This document shows, piece after piece, positions 1 through 13,900 of a stretch of 64,000 bases of DNA; within the stretch, counting starts at the first letter, position 1; every line of letters begins with the position of its first letter. Position numbers and translations under genes: made by a program. Below the pieces are notes generated by a model. The model did not search any database. It saw only the letters and a list, made by a program, of their open reading frames with translations, and had not been told where the DNA came from. The stretch spans positions 15,725,561-15,789,560 of the forward strand of contig NC_088775.1 in NCBI RefSeq assembly GCF_954871325.1, read 5' to 3'. Origin of the DNA: Gordionus sp. m RMFG-2023. Taxonomy: Eukaryota > Nematomorpha > Gordioida > Chordodea > Parachordodidae.

Positions 1-563
1 ATTCTTTTTTGATTTAATTTTTTTTTTGTTAAATTCTGATCTTAAGGCAAATCTAAATATTTATTGTAATTTTATATAAATTTATTTTAGGCCCGAATTT
101 TTTCATTTTGTAATTTTTTCTATTTTTAAAATTATATTATTGGGCAGGGGGTATGTCGGGATCTCCATTAATTCTTATCTCGCATAAATTTTAGCACATG
201 ATAGATTAAAAATAAAATTCCTTCCTCGTTTAAGTGAATACCTCACAGCAAATAACATTTATTATAATTTTAAATATATTTAATATGGCCATCATTGCCA
301 AGCGATTGATCTAAAAAAAATTTAAAACTTCTAATGGATTAGCGAGACTATTTCTCTTAATATCTAACTTTTCTTAGAGCCCTACTTGTCGAAAGTCGTA
401 TTCGAACCTAAATATTTTTAAATCAGGTAAAAAAAATTAATTTGAAGGGTTCTACTATAAACCTTAGTGTAAACCGAATCGTTAAATATATATATGATAT
501 ATTGTTGTAGAATTATTATTTCTTTTCTTATATCACATGTTTTTCAGGCGAATTGATAGACAG
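1..563. other. Left edge, no recognisable exon
   Basis: AT-rich sequence with no coding segment I can recognise. It is probably intronic, because the first visible exon of the LDLa/EGF membrane protein begins with an acceptor just downstream and its N-terminal exons must lie beyond the left edge. Confidence 0.5.
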
Positions 564-3500
564 GCTATTCCAAATTTTTTTTTAAATATAAATATTTTCT
601 TAAAGTTTATGGACAAATTATGTCAAATAGTAGTGACTGTCAATTTCCGTGTAGAAATGGAAACTGCGTACTTTCTTCCGATTTCAGGGATGGCCAGGAT
701 GATTGTGGAGATTATTCGGATGAAGGTAATTTTTTATATATTTTTTTAAAATATAGCTTATACTAATTAAAATATAATTTTTTTATAGAATGCTTACCTT
801 GGTATTATACATGTCCAAAAACCGGTGTTTGTATATCAGCTCAAACTTTCGCCACTGGAAATTATAACTGTTCTTTAGGTAATTTTAACATAGAAAATAT
901 AAAAAAATTGTAACCCTGTATTCTCAGTTAGGAGAGAAGGAAGGAAGGAAGGAAGGAAGGAAGGAAGGAAGGAAGGAAGGAAGGAAGGAAGGAAGGAAGG
1001 AAGGAAGGAAGGAAGGAAGGAAGGAAGGAAGGAAGGAAGAGATAAATAGGAAAGAAAGAAAATATAATATTTTTATAATTTTTGTATACAACGCTGCGAA
1101 TTCGCGCTAACTAGGAATGAAGGATAAAATATAACTATGATTTATTATTATTTTATTAATAATTATTGCGCGAACAGTTAGATTTATTTATGATTATTTA
1201 ATTTCTGACCGACGCTTTTTATTTTGTTAATCAACCATTCTTTACTTTTAAGCTTTACGATTCTTGTTCAATCGCGCCCTTTCATTTTCCATTTTGACGC
1301 CCTTTTTTGCCTTTACTTTTTTGGGGAAGCCACTTATCAATTTTTTTTAGAAAATATTAATCGTAATTTGGACATTTTTAGAATTTTTATATTAATTATT
1401 TTAAAAAACAATTTAATTGCATAAAATATTCAAAAAAATGGCAATGGGAATTGTGTGATGACAAAAATATAGTAATACATTCACCATGAGCATATAAGCA
1501 TCCACGAGATGGGGGGGGGGGGGGGTAATATTCATGGTGAAAGTAATACAATATGTACCTATTTAAATACTTTGGCAATCATTTTAGAATCATAAATGTT
1601 AAATCAATGGTTTAAAGTAATATATTCGATTTATCGCTTCAGATAATAAAAATTGAGTTTCACTTGAGCCTCATCGAACTAAAAAAATTCATAGAGGCCC
1701 CTGACTCACAGTAATTTAATTCTGTGACGGATCTTAGTCCCTTAATATATCTAATTTTTAATGAAATACTACTTATAGCTTCTTTGCTGCCATATGTTAT
1801 CATTTACATTTCACCCACGGTGGACTAGCTAACATTCTGCCTTAGTCCATAACTTTCAGCAAATAAATTAATAAGCATCCGTATCAATCTGATTTTTTAC
1901 CTGACGGAAAATCTGCATCTTATATCAAATCATTCAAAAATAAAATTATATATAGTATTAACATTAATCTAACCCTACCCATTTCATTATAAATTTTTCC
2001 TTTTAATTAATCTGTCACTCCGTTATTTTCTTCTTACATAACAGATGTTGATTATTGCTCTTCTTCGACTCTTAACGATTGCTCTCCATTAGCTAGATGC
2101 GAAAATTCAGGAATATTTTACAAATGCATTTGTTTACCTAATATTACGAGGGACGTATCCATTAATTCTAAATATCCGGGGAGAGCGTGTGTCAATATCA
2201 CTGCTCTAAATATCATAAGAAACATGGGTAATGCTAATAATAGGTTCAGTTCCAATCCAAACAACATGTAAAATAATTTTTAATATATTATAATATTAAA
2301 TTATTTAAACGTTACATTTTATCATTAGGAATTATTGGCTAAACTAACTTAAAGCACTGCAAATTGAAATTTTTAGACCGACTCCGGCTCGGTTGAATAT
2401 TTTTATTGATTTGTAAACTGGGCCAATCTTTTAAATTTTATATTTTTAGGCCTAATAACCAGATCCGAAATTAGTAATTGAAATAAACTAGACACATTTT
2501 TATAAAGTTGCACAAAAATTAAAAAAAACGCTAATTTCTTTCTCCTATTCCCTGGGGAAAATGATTGTCTTATTTTAATGAAAGAAGCAAAAACGCCTAA
2601 TTTTTTTAGAAAAAAAGCTAACTAAATTATTCATTATACAAACATTATCTAACAAATTTGATATAAGACACTTGGATTTCATAGAGATTTAGGGTTGCAA
2701 ATGATACTGTTACCTTTATACCAAAGTTATTTTATTAGTAAATAGTATAAAAATTTACTATAAGTGTCTTTTACAAAGACGTACGGAGTATGCCGATATT
2801 CATCCAATATTTTTAAATGCTATTATTTTGGTCTTTCCACTTGATCTTTGCTATTGTGCTTAAAAACAGATAACGATTAGATATAAAATGTAATCAAAAC
2901 ATTGTTATTGTCGTTTAATCTAAATTATATCAGAGACCTGCAGGCCCCGTTGCTTATACCCAGAGTTGTTAAAGGATCGAATCAAAAGATCGCCGATCCT
3001 AGATTCGATCCTAAATTTGTCAATTTTCTCGGATTTAATCCTGACCTTAAATTGTGGATCGTGATTGAGATCATTTTTTTTAAATATTCGATCCCGATCC
3101 TTTTAAAATTATTTTTTTACTTAAAAAGCAATAAATAAAATAAAAATTTTGAGATAAATTACCACCAGATTTTATATTTCAACAATTTCCCAAATTTTTT
3201 GTAAGAACAAGTTATATTTATTTATTAATTATATTATAAATTCTAGGTTTTAATAATGTCCTCCATTATAGATTTAGAAGATGATACATCTACTTCTATT
3301 GATGTGACAGCAGATATAAGTGAGAATGAGAATCTTTTACCATTTCATAATTTACGTAAGTAATTTACTTTTGTGAAACGGTTGGAAGTAACCATACAAT
3401 GATCTATGCAAAATGCTCTTTATGCACAAACAAAATATCTTCTTCAAAGATTAGAAGTTCAAACCTAAAGAGGCATTTAGAAGTAATTAATTCTTTTAAA

Positions 3501-6500
3501 AATACAATTTTTATTATTTGTGAAGATCATAACAATATGCATATAATAAAAATTATAGATTTCCTTCACTATATGATGACAGTAATATATTGGCATCAAT
3601 AATTTACCCAAAATTTAAGCTCAATTGGCCTTTTATTAATCTGCCACAAAATTTGTTGCTAAAGAAAGGTTAATTGCCCATTTAGAAAATATACAGGGTC
3701 AATCATATGCAGATCCTTTAAATGAATGCATGGATCGATACCTTTTTTGGGGAAAACTTGTCACAAAATGCTCTTTCCATTAATAATTTTTTTTATTCTA
3801 ATGATGATTCAGTGAATATTTTTAATAATTATGTTATTAAAAAAAACATTTATTGAAATAACACACCTTTACCACCCGCTCCTGTGGAGCGCTTGTTTAG
3901 TAAAGCTAAACATGTATATAATGAAAAAGGTGGTTGTTTAAATGATGATAATTTAGAAAAAATTTTATTATTAAAGGCTAATTTATTATGAATAAATATA
4001 TTTTAATTGTTATACTTATATTATATTATTCAATTACAATAAATTTATACCATATTTATTTATTTTTTATATTAGTTAATTTTGCATCGATCAGAAATAT
4101 AAATAAGAAAAGGATCGTGATCGTGATCGCGATCCTTTTTTTTAAAAAAGGTCGATCCTGGATTTCGATCCTCTTTTTTCAAAAGATCGTGATCGGGATT
4201 CGATTTTTTTAAAAGGATCGATTAACAAGCCTGCTTATACCATAATTAATTATGATGTAGAAATCTGTTTTTGTTCAATGCTCAATATAACTTGTTATCT
4301 AGGGTCTAAATAAATAATAGCATATGCTACACTGTTTTGCATAAAGTTTTCTCGAATTATAATGTTTCCAATATTTCATATGAAAAATAACTATTTAATT
4401 ATTCTAAAACTAATGGGCATTTAACCCATATGCCATAAAATTCAGATAAACACAATTGCTCTAAGCATTTTTAATATTGATATTTTTAGAGGTTCTAATA
4501 CACTAATAGGATCCCATATTTGATTCCAATCATATTCAGACAATACACAACATAAAAGATAACAAAATGAAAAATATATTTTATAAAAAACAAATAGAAA
4601 TATATTAAAAATTATATATAAAAAAATTTTTATATATACATTTTATAATAAAAACTTTAAAACAACTTTAAAAAAATTAATTAAATTTTTAAACACTTTT
4701 TTTTTAATATTACCCCTACTTTTAAAAAGGGTCCAGGTTCACATCCCTGATAATAATTTAATTTCAATGAATAATTCTGTAACCAATTTAGTATTTTGAA
4801 AGGTGTTTTTTTTAAAAGCAAATTTATAGAAATAAATTAACTTTGCAAAAACATCTTCCTAAACATTCCGATCTTGAAACGGAAGAAGACCCTTTTGTTA
4901 CTAGATCCCCGATTTTAAAGAATATTCTTAAAGTTTCAAAATTTAAGGTTTTTATTATTTTTTTCAATCGAAATCGAGTGACCTAAATAAAAAATATATA
5001 TAAACTTTTAAACGATAACTAATTTAACTAATTCATAAATCTATTTTTTTTTACAAAATTTCAAAAGATCTTTTTTATAAATAGAAACACAAATTAAACA
5101 AAAAAAAATCAATATTTTGTGTTAAATTAAAGTTTCTTTTTAACCATTAAAAAAATATTAAGAGATTTTAAATAATGTAACTTAATTACGTTTCTCATTT
5201 TTTTTTCCTTCTTCTTCATCAACATTACAAATATTTTATACCTTTCTTAATAATCAAGGATAAAATAGTTTTTTAATATATTTTTTTTGGATTAAATTTC
5301 ATCATTTAAAATGCCGGCGCAGTATAATTTTGCTTTAGAAAGATCCTATAAAATAACAATATACGACCAAAATTGTCAACATGGACTTTGCGAGTAAATA
5401 TATATATATACACACTATATTATTATATCTAAAGTTAGAATCAAATATTTTTGAATAAATCTTTGAAGAGGATTTCAAACCTCTGACTGTGTTGTTAAAC
5501 TGTTTAAAAAAACGACTAACCCAATATTTTCATCAAAACAATATTATGCGAGCTTCGAGATTTTATTATCTGGCATCTATGAGCAAAATCTCCAGACTTG
5601 CGGAATAATTCTTTTGGCTAGAATATTGTGGTTAGGCCGTTAAATAATTGAACCTTTTAAACAAACAATCCTAAACTGATTATATCAGAATACAAAATAA
5701 TATGACTATAATTTGGTGTTTATACTATTATGTTCCCTAAATCCTTTACAAACGTGAAGGGTGAAGGATGTCTTATTTTTTTTAAACCTACTAATTTAAA
5801 AAATAACAGACATTCAACAATCTCTAATACTAGTCAAGAAGATATTCTGACTGATTGCGATGGTTTTCGATGGGGGAGAAATATAAGACTCTGCGTCCCT
5901 AGGTCTTACGGTATAATTCAAATTATAAAACTTATTTATAAAAAGTTGTGATAACGTAAGCAATTGGCGTATGTTCGAAATTGATAAGGCAGATAATATA
6001 TACATGCTAGCATACATTTAAGCAAATTATTTAAAAGTTGGAAAAATGATATGAAATAATTTGTTGAGCCCATTTGTAAAATTTTAAGATCTAATTTTTG
6101 TCCTAAAATGTATATTACAAGTCTACGTAAAAAAAAATCCTTGTTAAATTTTTGACAATTTAATTATAAACTCTTAAAGTAATTTTTAATTTATGTATAC
6201 AACTTTTCTAAAATAAAATAAGTTATTTTTAAAAAAATTAATTTATTATTAAAATTTAAGAAATCGAGTTTGAGCGCATAATGTATAAATGCGGAAATCA
6301 TTTATTTTTATTGAAAATTTTTTTGCCTCGCCTAAAAATTAGAAGATGAGAAAAGACATGAAGTAGCAATTTAAATATTTTTTTTAGTTTTTTATAAAGA
6401 TGTGGTAAATATTTGATGTTTTATTAAAAAAAATTTCATTTAAATAAGTTCAACCAGGACAAGTTCACACCACCCCACACTCCAAAAATAAATTTCTAAA

Positions 6501-8574
6501 AATAATGGTCGACTGCATTTAGATCGAGTTTAGAAACTATTGTATATTTCTGATCATGGTCCTCAAATAAAAAACCCTTTCAAATCGTGGTCCTAAATAA
6601 ATAGATCCTTCTAGGAACAGTGTCTTTTATTTTTTTTCCATCTTTAAAAAAATTTTGTGTTTATCAAATTTAATTCTTGTTTTAATATCAGTCAAATATG
6701 AATAATATAATAAATAATACAAATATTTAATTTAAAAGTAAAATGCTTTTTTTGACAAACTTTTAGTTGCAAAATAAAAATGAGATAAATAAGGAAAACA
6801 AATCACAAAAATTAAGTAACTCCTCTAGAAAAGTAATATAAATTAAAATATACAAATATATTTTACTAAATTATATAAATTGAATAATAAGGAAACTTAA
6901 ATATTAATAAAAGACCGGTCCGGACTGCGGTCCTCGAAAAAACCGGATGGTCCTGTCCGGTACCGAAGTTTAGTTATTTAGTTGGCGAAATTAATCATGT
7001 CCTAGCGATCTGAACCCTGCATTCAATCCTTCATTATTTTTATATTTAGTTATTCTAGATAAAATTAATTATTCGATTCCAACAGATAATTCATTAATAT
7101 TATTTTCAAAGGTATCATCTTGATATTATTCTTGACATTCGTCATTGCGGCCTTACTATTTGCTTGTTGCTTATCATATTGGTTATTCATAAAATTTAAG
7201 TATAAATTTTAAATAAATATTTGTTTTTTATTTTTTAAAAATCATATTAAAATTATATTTATTTGCTTACCCCAAAGGATTCAAACTGAACTACTATGAA
7301 ACATAACTCTATAAAGGTTTGGAAACTGGTTTGATTTTTCAATAAGTGTCTTTATGCTTTTAGTCGCCTTTTTTAATATTTTTATATATTGCACTCTGAC
7401 AGTTCTCAAGTTATCATTCAGAAGTGTTCTTAACTATAAAATCTACTCTCTCACTTTATAGATATTAATTTGACTAAAGAAAATCTTCCAAATATTTTAT
7501 TTATTACATCTTCATGAAGAATTTTATTTAAGAATTAATACTGTTTTTTGTTATAATTCATTGTTATGTGCAACAATAATTAATAAAACATTAGTTGCTT
7601 TACGTATGGGTTTTTAGTGATAAAATTTTAAATAAAAAAATATGTATCTCTCTACACAAATACATAATTCTAATCAGTTTGTATAACAAAAGGTTCAAAT
7701 CAGTTTTTGAAGGTTAAAACCCGGAACCGTTATTTTTTATGTATATCCAGAACCTAACCGATGTTCATTACGGTTTGGATCACTGTCTCTACCCTATTTT
7801 TTAACATTTAGAGATAATAGAATCAGAGAAGATGAAGAGAGAGTGATGCAACCAGCTATTAGAAGGAACGAAAGATACACTGATTTAGGTGGCGGGCATG
7901 CTACCTCGATACGGCCGGTAGGAATGTATGGATTACCTATAGATTCTAAGGGGAGACCAGTAGTTACGAAAGAAAATATTATAATAACACCATTGGAGCC
8001 AATAGCGACCGATCCTATTGTCTTACAAGAAAAAAACAAAGCAAAAAATAATAAAGTAGGGCCATATGCGGATGCGGCATCGCCATCATCTTCGACGACA
8101 TCTTCCTCAATAAATCCCTTCGACAAAAAAGCGATGATTGTAAAGGAGTCCTTAGTTGAAGAAGGAGGGAAAAATCAACCTCAAGTAGCCGGGATATTAT
8201 ACGACCCTAGCAAAGTTATCGTGACGACTAATAAGGACGCGCCCATTGCCCAAGAGTTAGCGGTAACTCCTAGGCGTATTGATAGGAGTAGCATTGTCAA
8301 GGGAATTATAAATTATGGCAAGCAAGAAGATGAGAAAAAATTACAAGTAATCAATAATATACCGACTACAAATGAAACAAAATTTATTGACATACCGGTT
8401 GTAGTATCTAAACCAGCTATTTCTGAACCTATTGTACGCCGATTCGAAATCATTGACGACGTTAAAAATAATGCTTATCTCATAGATAATAATATAAAGT
8501 CAGAATACACATTATACAGCGATAAACCTAGTACTCCTTCTCCGCTAAAAAAGAAAACATGGACAGATTATTAA
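564..8574 (+). CDS. Single-pass membrane protein with LDLa and EGF modules (5' end missing)
   Basis: Five visible exons: about 564-725, 789-878, 2045-2227, 7112-7199 and 7812-8574. All junctions are GT-AG and phases close (1, 1, 1, 2). Exon 1 encodes an LDL-receptor class A repeat (CQFPCRNGNC, then DGQDDCGDYSDE); the calcium-binding acidic cluster is kept but the cysteine usually before DG is absent. Exon 2 is a weaker cysteine-rich module. Exon 3 is an EGF-like module (DVDYC...CSPLARC...YKCIC...GRAC). Exon 4 encodes one hydrophobic helix (GIILILFLTFVIAALLFACC), and the last exon a ~250-residue hydrophilic tail, so the ectodomain should be outside the cell. The first exon start is uncertain (acceptor at 563 or near 614). 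An AATAAA at 8645 lies 71 nt past the stop. It resembles small LDL-receptor-like proteins, but I do not recognise a named orthologue, and the tail shows no motif I can assign. Confidence 0.8.
937..1039. repeat. (GGAA)n microsatellite
   Basis: About 25 near-perfect GGAA units in the intron between the cysteine-rich and EGF exons. Such arrays slip easily, so length variation between individuals is expected. Confidence 0.97.
1511..1525. repeat. Poly-G tract
   Basis: Fifteen G in a row inside an otherwise AT-rich intron. Similar G or C runs recur at 10770-10788, 14575-14586, 21776-21803, 22191-22206 and 30228-30242. Confidence 0.95.
2961..4233 (+). mobile_element. hAT transposon, decayed, with BED finger and dimerisation remnants
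   Basis: Ends read CAGAGTTGTTAAAGGATC at the left and, inverted, CAGGCTTGTTAATCGATC at the right. Both are flanked by the identical 8-bp duplication CTTATACC (2953-2960 and 4234-4241), as hAT transposases make. Inside, about 3250-3480 encodes a BED-type zinc finger (CSLCTN, then NLKRHLE). About 3860-3990 encodes the hAT C-terminal dimerisation region (PPAPVERLFSKAKHVYN). The central catalytic part is largely gone and the frame is broken, so this copy cannot make transposase. It sits in the long intron before the transmembrane exon. Confidence 0.9.
5486..5652. repeat. MITE of the TGTTGTTAAA family
   Basis: Ends resemble GTGTTGTTAAACTG and its inverse. The core TATGAGCAAAATCTCCAGAC is shared with the copy at 60824-61030. 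It is degenerate, and no clear target duplication was found. Confidence 0.55.
5653..7111. other. Intronic sequence, no gene seen
   Basis: AT-rich rest of the intron before the transmembrane exon. A GC-richer patch at about 6910-7010 (GGTCCGG-type repeats) resembles the end of another hAT-like element and recalls 29430-29500, but ends and duplication could not be fixed. Confidence 0.4.
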
Positions 8575-8644
8575 AAAGTTGAACCATGTAATTAATAATA
8601 TTGACGCAAATTTACGTAAAACTATTAAATTTTATTTTTTATTT

Positions 8645-8650
8645 AATAAA
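8645..8650 (+). terminator. Polyadenylation signal of the LDLa/EGF gene
   Basis: AATAAA 71 nt after the TAA stop, a usual spacing for a short 3' UTR. Confidence 0.55.
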
Positions 8651-8869
8651 CTATTCAATGCAAATGTTTAATGCAATTATAAAATGAAAATTATATTATT
8701 TATAAAAGTCATTTATTATTATATAAAAAAAGAACAATATAAAACAATATTTACCCTGATATATAAATTAATAAATTATATAGTACTTAATAATTATCTC
8801 TTTCAAAAAATATAAACCTAAATAATAAAAGTAAATAGACCGAGAAAGTAGGTGGGTGATGTATCGGTG

Positions 8870-9515
8870 CTTTGCCTACAGCCATTTTGCCTAAAAAGGG
8901 CCAAAAATATACCAAAGCACCAAATTTAATAGCAAATGCTAAGATTATTTAATAAATGTGCAAATGTAAAATAATAAATTAGAAAATTTAATAGTAAATG
9001 AGGAGTAAAAATACTAGCAAATTAGCAAAATGACGTTTCGCCTTGCTAAAATGAGCCAAGAAGTGCCATAAGACCAAAATGATGTTTCCCCTAAAGCTGC
9101 CAAAAAGAGGCAAGAAGTACCAAAGAACCAAATTTAATTGCAAATACTCAAATTATAATAAATGAGAAAATATAATAGTAAATTATAAATTTAATGGTAA
9201 ATGAGCTAGAATATATACAAATTTGCAAAACACCGTTTCGCTTAAAAATTCCAAAGGACCAAATTTAATAGAAAATATTCATGTTATATGATAAATGAGC
9301 AAATGTTATAGTAAATTGAAAAATTTGATAGTAAATAAGCAAATATACTACCAATTAGCAAAATGCGGTTTGGTCTAAACGTGTCAAATTTAATAGCAAT
9401 ACTGAAATTATTTAATAAATGAACAGATATTTCATATTGTAAAAAATGTCATACTTTGGCACATTTTAGGCAAAATCTCTAAAGGCAAAAGAGCTTTATA
9501 GGCAAAATGACTATT
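8870..9515. repeat. Degenerate tandem-repeat element with inverted ends
   Basis: The left end carries CCATTTTGCCTA and the right end its inverse TAGGCAAAATG. In between, roughly four degenerate units repeat phrases such as CCAAATTTAATAGCAAAT and GCAAAATG(A/C)CGTTTCG about every 130-180 bp. No coding capacity is seen. This could be a non-autonomous transposon; no family is assigned. Confidence 0.5.
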
Positions 9516-10973
9516 GGGGACCGAAAACGTTTTGAGGTGGCTTGGTCCTCCGTTGGCTACTGGGCAGTAGCAAGGTCATATCAAGACAATATATTTTTGT
9601 TTAAAAAAAATTAATAAAAAAACTTGCGATTCCCTAATTATCTTTAACGATGAATAGGTAGTTCACTTCTATCTAAATCAGGTATCAGAAGTAATAGTAA
9701 TACACAGGAGATGTAAAACCGAACCCTCTGGATTCTCGTGTTTTTAATGGATCATTTATAAAGTTGAGGGTTTAAGTATCAAAAAAAATTATAAATTTTT
9801 TTTTATATCAATATTAGAAAATAAAATATTATAACAAAAGGCATACAATCAATTAAATAAAATAAATGTTTTCTTGAAATTTAATATATGAATAATTAGG
9901 TTACTTGAAATAGATATTGTCCAATTTATGCATAACCTTGAAGAGGGTTGGAACATGTTATGATGTTCAATTGAATACGTATGCAATTTTATTAAATATA
10001 CATATTCAAAAGAAGATTTCTTTTAAAGAAAAATTTAATTTTCAAAAATTTTTTTTTAATATATTCATTAAACAGAAGGGAGGGACTTTATTAAATAATA
10101 TTTTAAAATCAAATGATTTCTGGCACTCATCATTACAGGTCAAAATGATAAGATTTCTTTAAATTTACACATTTTGCACCTTATCATTAATACAAATTAT
10201 AACGATAAGATTTCTCTAAATTTATGTTTCACCTCTAGCATGTAACAATAAATAATCGTATCATTTGTATCAACCATGATAAATTTTATTTAAATCTAAT
10301 AACATCACATTTCTCATTTAAAAAATAAATAATTTCTATGTTTAATTCAAACTAAAACAACATTATCACACCATTATTATCATACGGGGCCTGAAAACGC
10401 GAGGCCGCCCCCAAACCTCATGGTTGTTTCCGGTCGGTATACTCCAACTATCCGCATCCATCTTTATTTTCTATACATTTATTTATTTATATAATATATA
10501 ATTCTTCAACAAAAATGGCGAACAAAGAAATAAACATGTATTTATAATGGCGGAAGGAAGGGGACTGTGGGAACTTTTGCCTAAAAAAGAAAAAAGTAAT
10601 TGATGTAAAACAACATAGTTTATATATATAATTATGCTAGAGACTTGGTTCTGATCAATTACTTTGAGTTTCCAGATTGGTAAACAATTTCCTCACAGTG
10701 ACATGTATCTATAAGGTTATAATGATTCACATATAATCCCGCGGAGGTTGGCAGAGGAGCACAATAATCGGGGGGGGGGGGGGGGGGGTGTTTCTTGACC
10801 AAGTCTGCAGGGTGAGGTCGAAAAAGTTTGGAAAGGGAGTTTATATTCGAGCCAAAGATTCACCTATTTATATGATCTAGTAGATCTTTAATAATGATGT
10901 GGGTGTAAATGTGCTATAGCGCATAGGGCGATTTGGGCTTCCAAAAATGATGCCAAAAACCCTTCATATCTTT
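9516..10973. other. Gene-free stretch, nothing recognised
   Basis: AT-rich sequence with a poly-G run at 10770-10788. No convincing exon, RNA gene or transposon end was seen. Confidence 0.5.
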
Positions 10974-13900
10974 CATTGGCGTAGCCGGGGAAGGGGGGTA
11001 AGGGTAAATTCCCCCCTCAGAAATTTATCACTTTTTGTGAATATCATTTTAAGCTAATAAAAAATATTAGTCCTCCCCCCACTCCCTGACCCCAAAAAAT
11101 TTATGTATATATCTTAAACAATAATTTGAAAGAAAGAATGTAAAAGTTGATATTTTTTCAAATCAAAACTATTCATCATAATTTATACTTTGGAAAAAAG
11201 CATTTATATATAAAAAAAGTGAACCAGAAATGTTTTTTAAGAAATGGAATATAAGTCAAAGATAAGTCTTAAGACAAAAATGAAATGTATTATAATTAAA
11301 ATAATATAATATATCAAATATAATTTTTTATAAAGTGAGTAATTTTAATTTTATCTTAAAGTAAAATAAATCTTTTGCTTATTGCCTATCCTCTCTTTTG
11401 CAAAAGTTTAGTAATGAGCAAGAATGGTTAAAATTCCTATTTTTTCGATATAATACTTTCAGAGTGCCTGACAAAAATTCACCTAAATCCCTTACTCAGC
11501 AAATCAACGATGAAGACTCCCCATCTTTATGAAAACAAAATTTCACAGCCAGTCTTAAACAAAAAAAAGACTCTCGCCAATAGAGTTGAAGGCCAATCTG
11601 ATCTGCAAGAAAATTGACAACCTCAATATTAAAGGAGCACTCAGATTGGTGTCCACACATGACTATTTGGCTGAGCCCTCCACGTCCACTTATTTAAAGT
11701 TATGTCAAAAACACCCCACAGCCATATCATTCCAATTTCCCCTCAACCTCATTCCACTTGCGCCTCACTTTTTACTACAGAAGAAGTGAGGAAAGCCATT
11801 CTTTCCTTTCATCGCAATTCTGCTCATGGGCTCGATGGCATACGCCCCATTTTTCTCCAGGACATCACTTCCCCTCTACATGCTCACAAACATCTGTTCT
11901 CTCCAGATTAACAAACTTCTGCAATAAAATTTTAAACGATGATGTACCAAATATCGTTTCACCTATCCTCTTTGGTTCTAGGCTAATCGCACTTCAAAAG
12001 CCTAATAATGATATCAGACCTATTGCCATTGGTTCTACCTTTCGTCGTTTAGTTGCAAAGATGATATCATCTCGAATTAAGCATGATGCTTCACATCTCC
12101 TAAGCCCCTTCCAACTTGGTGTTGGAATCCCCTGTGGCTGTGAAGTGGTTGTACATATGACCAGATCTTGAAAATTTACCCTCTAATGAATCCTTAATTA
12201 AAATCGACTTCTCTAATGTTTACAACACACTCTCCCGGAACTCCTTCCTGAGTTCCTCAAGTAATCTTTTTCCCAGTTACACTAAGTTTTTTTATTCGTG
12301 TTATCAACAGCCCTCCACTCTTCAGTTTGATACATTTCAAATTCCTTCCGTCGAGGGCATTCAGCAGGGAGACCCTCTACGTTCCCTATTTTTTTGTTTA
12401 GGTATTAATGACATCATTAAATCCATTAATTCGGTCTGCTCATTATCCTTGCATTCCTGGTACATTAATGATGGTATCCTTGGAGGATCCAATGTAGAGG
12501 TCAATAAAGCCGTGAACATCATCAAGGAGGCCGGATCTGCTATTGGACTCTCCATTAATCAAGAGAAATCAGAATTTATCCCTATCAATATTATCGAACC
12601 TAATTCAAATAAATCAAACTAACGACTCTTGATGGACTTTATCATTTGGGAGCCCCCGTGGGTGGTAACTCTGCTATTTCTTCCATCCTTCAGTCCACTT
12701 TGGATACTTTATTTGAGTTGGCAGATTTATTCTTCCTACTTCCCTCTCATAAAGCCTTTTTCCTTGTGTAAAATTTTTCCAATATCCCCCGTATTCTTTA
12801 GCACTTCGTTCAACCGCCATATTTATATTCCCCATTCCACTTGGAGTTTATAAAAATGGAATCAAAGGCCTTATCGAAAATATCCTAAATCTTAAATTTG
12901 ATGAAATAGCATGGACACAAGCCTCTTTACCCACTAAGATGGGAGGTCTCTGCTTCAGATCTCCGTCCGATCTCGCCTTAACAGCCTTCATATCCAGTTG
13001 CCTTTTATCTAAACTTAGTAAATCCTAATTCTTTAAAACCCGACTCGTCTTATAATGAAACAATTATCAAATGGAAGACTCGAATTATTGCGGATCACCC
13101 TCTTCTCGAATCGAATAAGCAGATGGTTCAGGCCATGAGTTTCTTGAAGCTATTCCGTCTGTAAATCTGCAATTACAACTGAATAGAAACGAGCTTACTC
13201 ACGGGATTGATATTCGATTAAATTGTCTAATTACCCAACCCCACACATGTTCAGGTTGCAGTTCTGCAGTTTTAGATAATGGTAGACATAGTCTCCACTG
13301 TCGCTCGTGTAAAGGTCGAATCGTTAGACATAATCTATGCAATTCAATCATCCTTAGAGCTCTTAGATCCGCTCATATCCCCACTCTTGAATCTTTTGGT
13401 CTTTTCAGATCATATGCGAAACGGCGTGACGGGATTTCTCAAATTCCTTAAAAGCGTGGTCGATTCCTGGTCTAGGACTACTCTTGTATTGATCCACTTG
13501 ATCCATCAATCCAACATTTAATATACTTGAGAAAAGGGAGTCACTCAAAATAGCGAAATATTCCGAAATCTCTCAAGAATATATTTTCATCCCCATCATT
13601 TCCACAATCTTTACTACTTTTGTGAAATATGCCTTATCCCTTTTCAAGGAACTCGGCTCCCACATTCGTCAACTAACCGGTGAACTCCGCGAGGGCTTCT
13701 TCTTAAGACAAAGGCTCGCCATTGCAATACACAAGGCTAATTATATTAGTTTCATAGGCAGTCTCATTCCACAAGATGATCCTTCTTAGCCTCTACTTTT
13801 TACAACACCGTTACAAATATATTCTCCAATTAATAATAATATTCTTGTTTGTTTTTTATCATTTTAGTATATTATATTAATATTTAGATTTAGATTTCAA

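Noticed and set aside
4720-4760. Possible hAT right end (GGTTCACATCCCTG) near 4740
   Set aside because: It looks like a common hAT terminus, but no matching left end or target duplication could be found.
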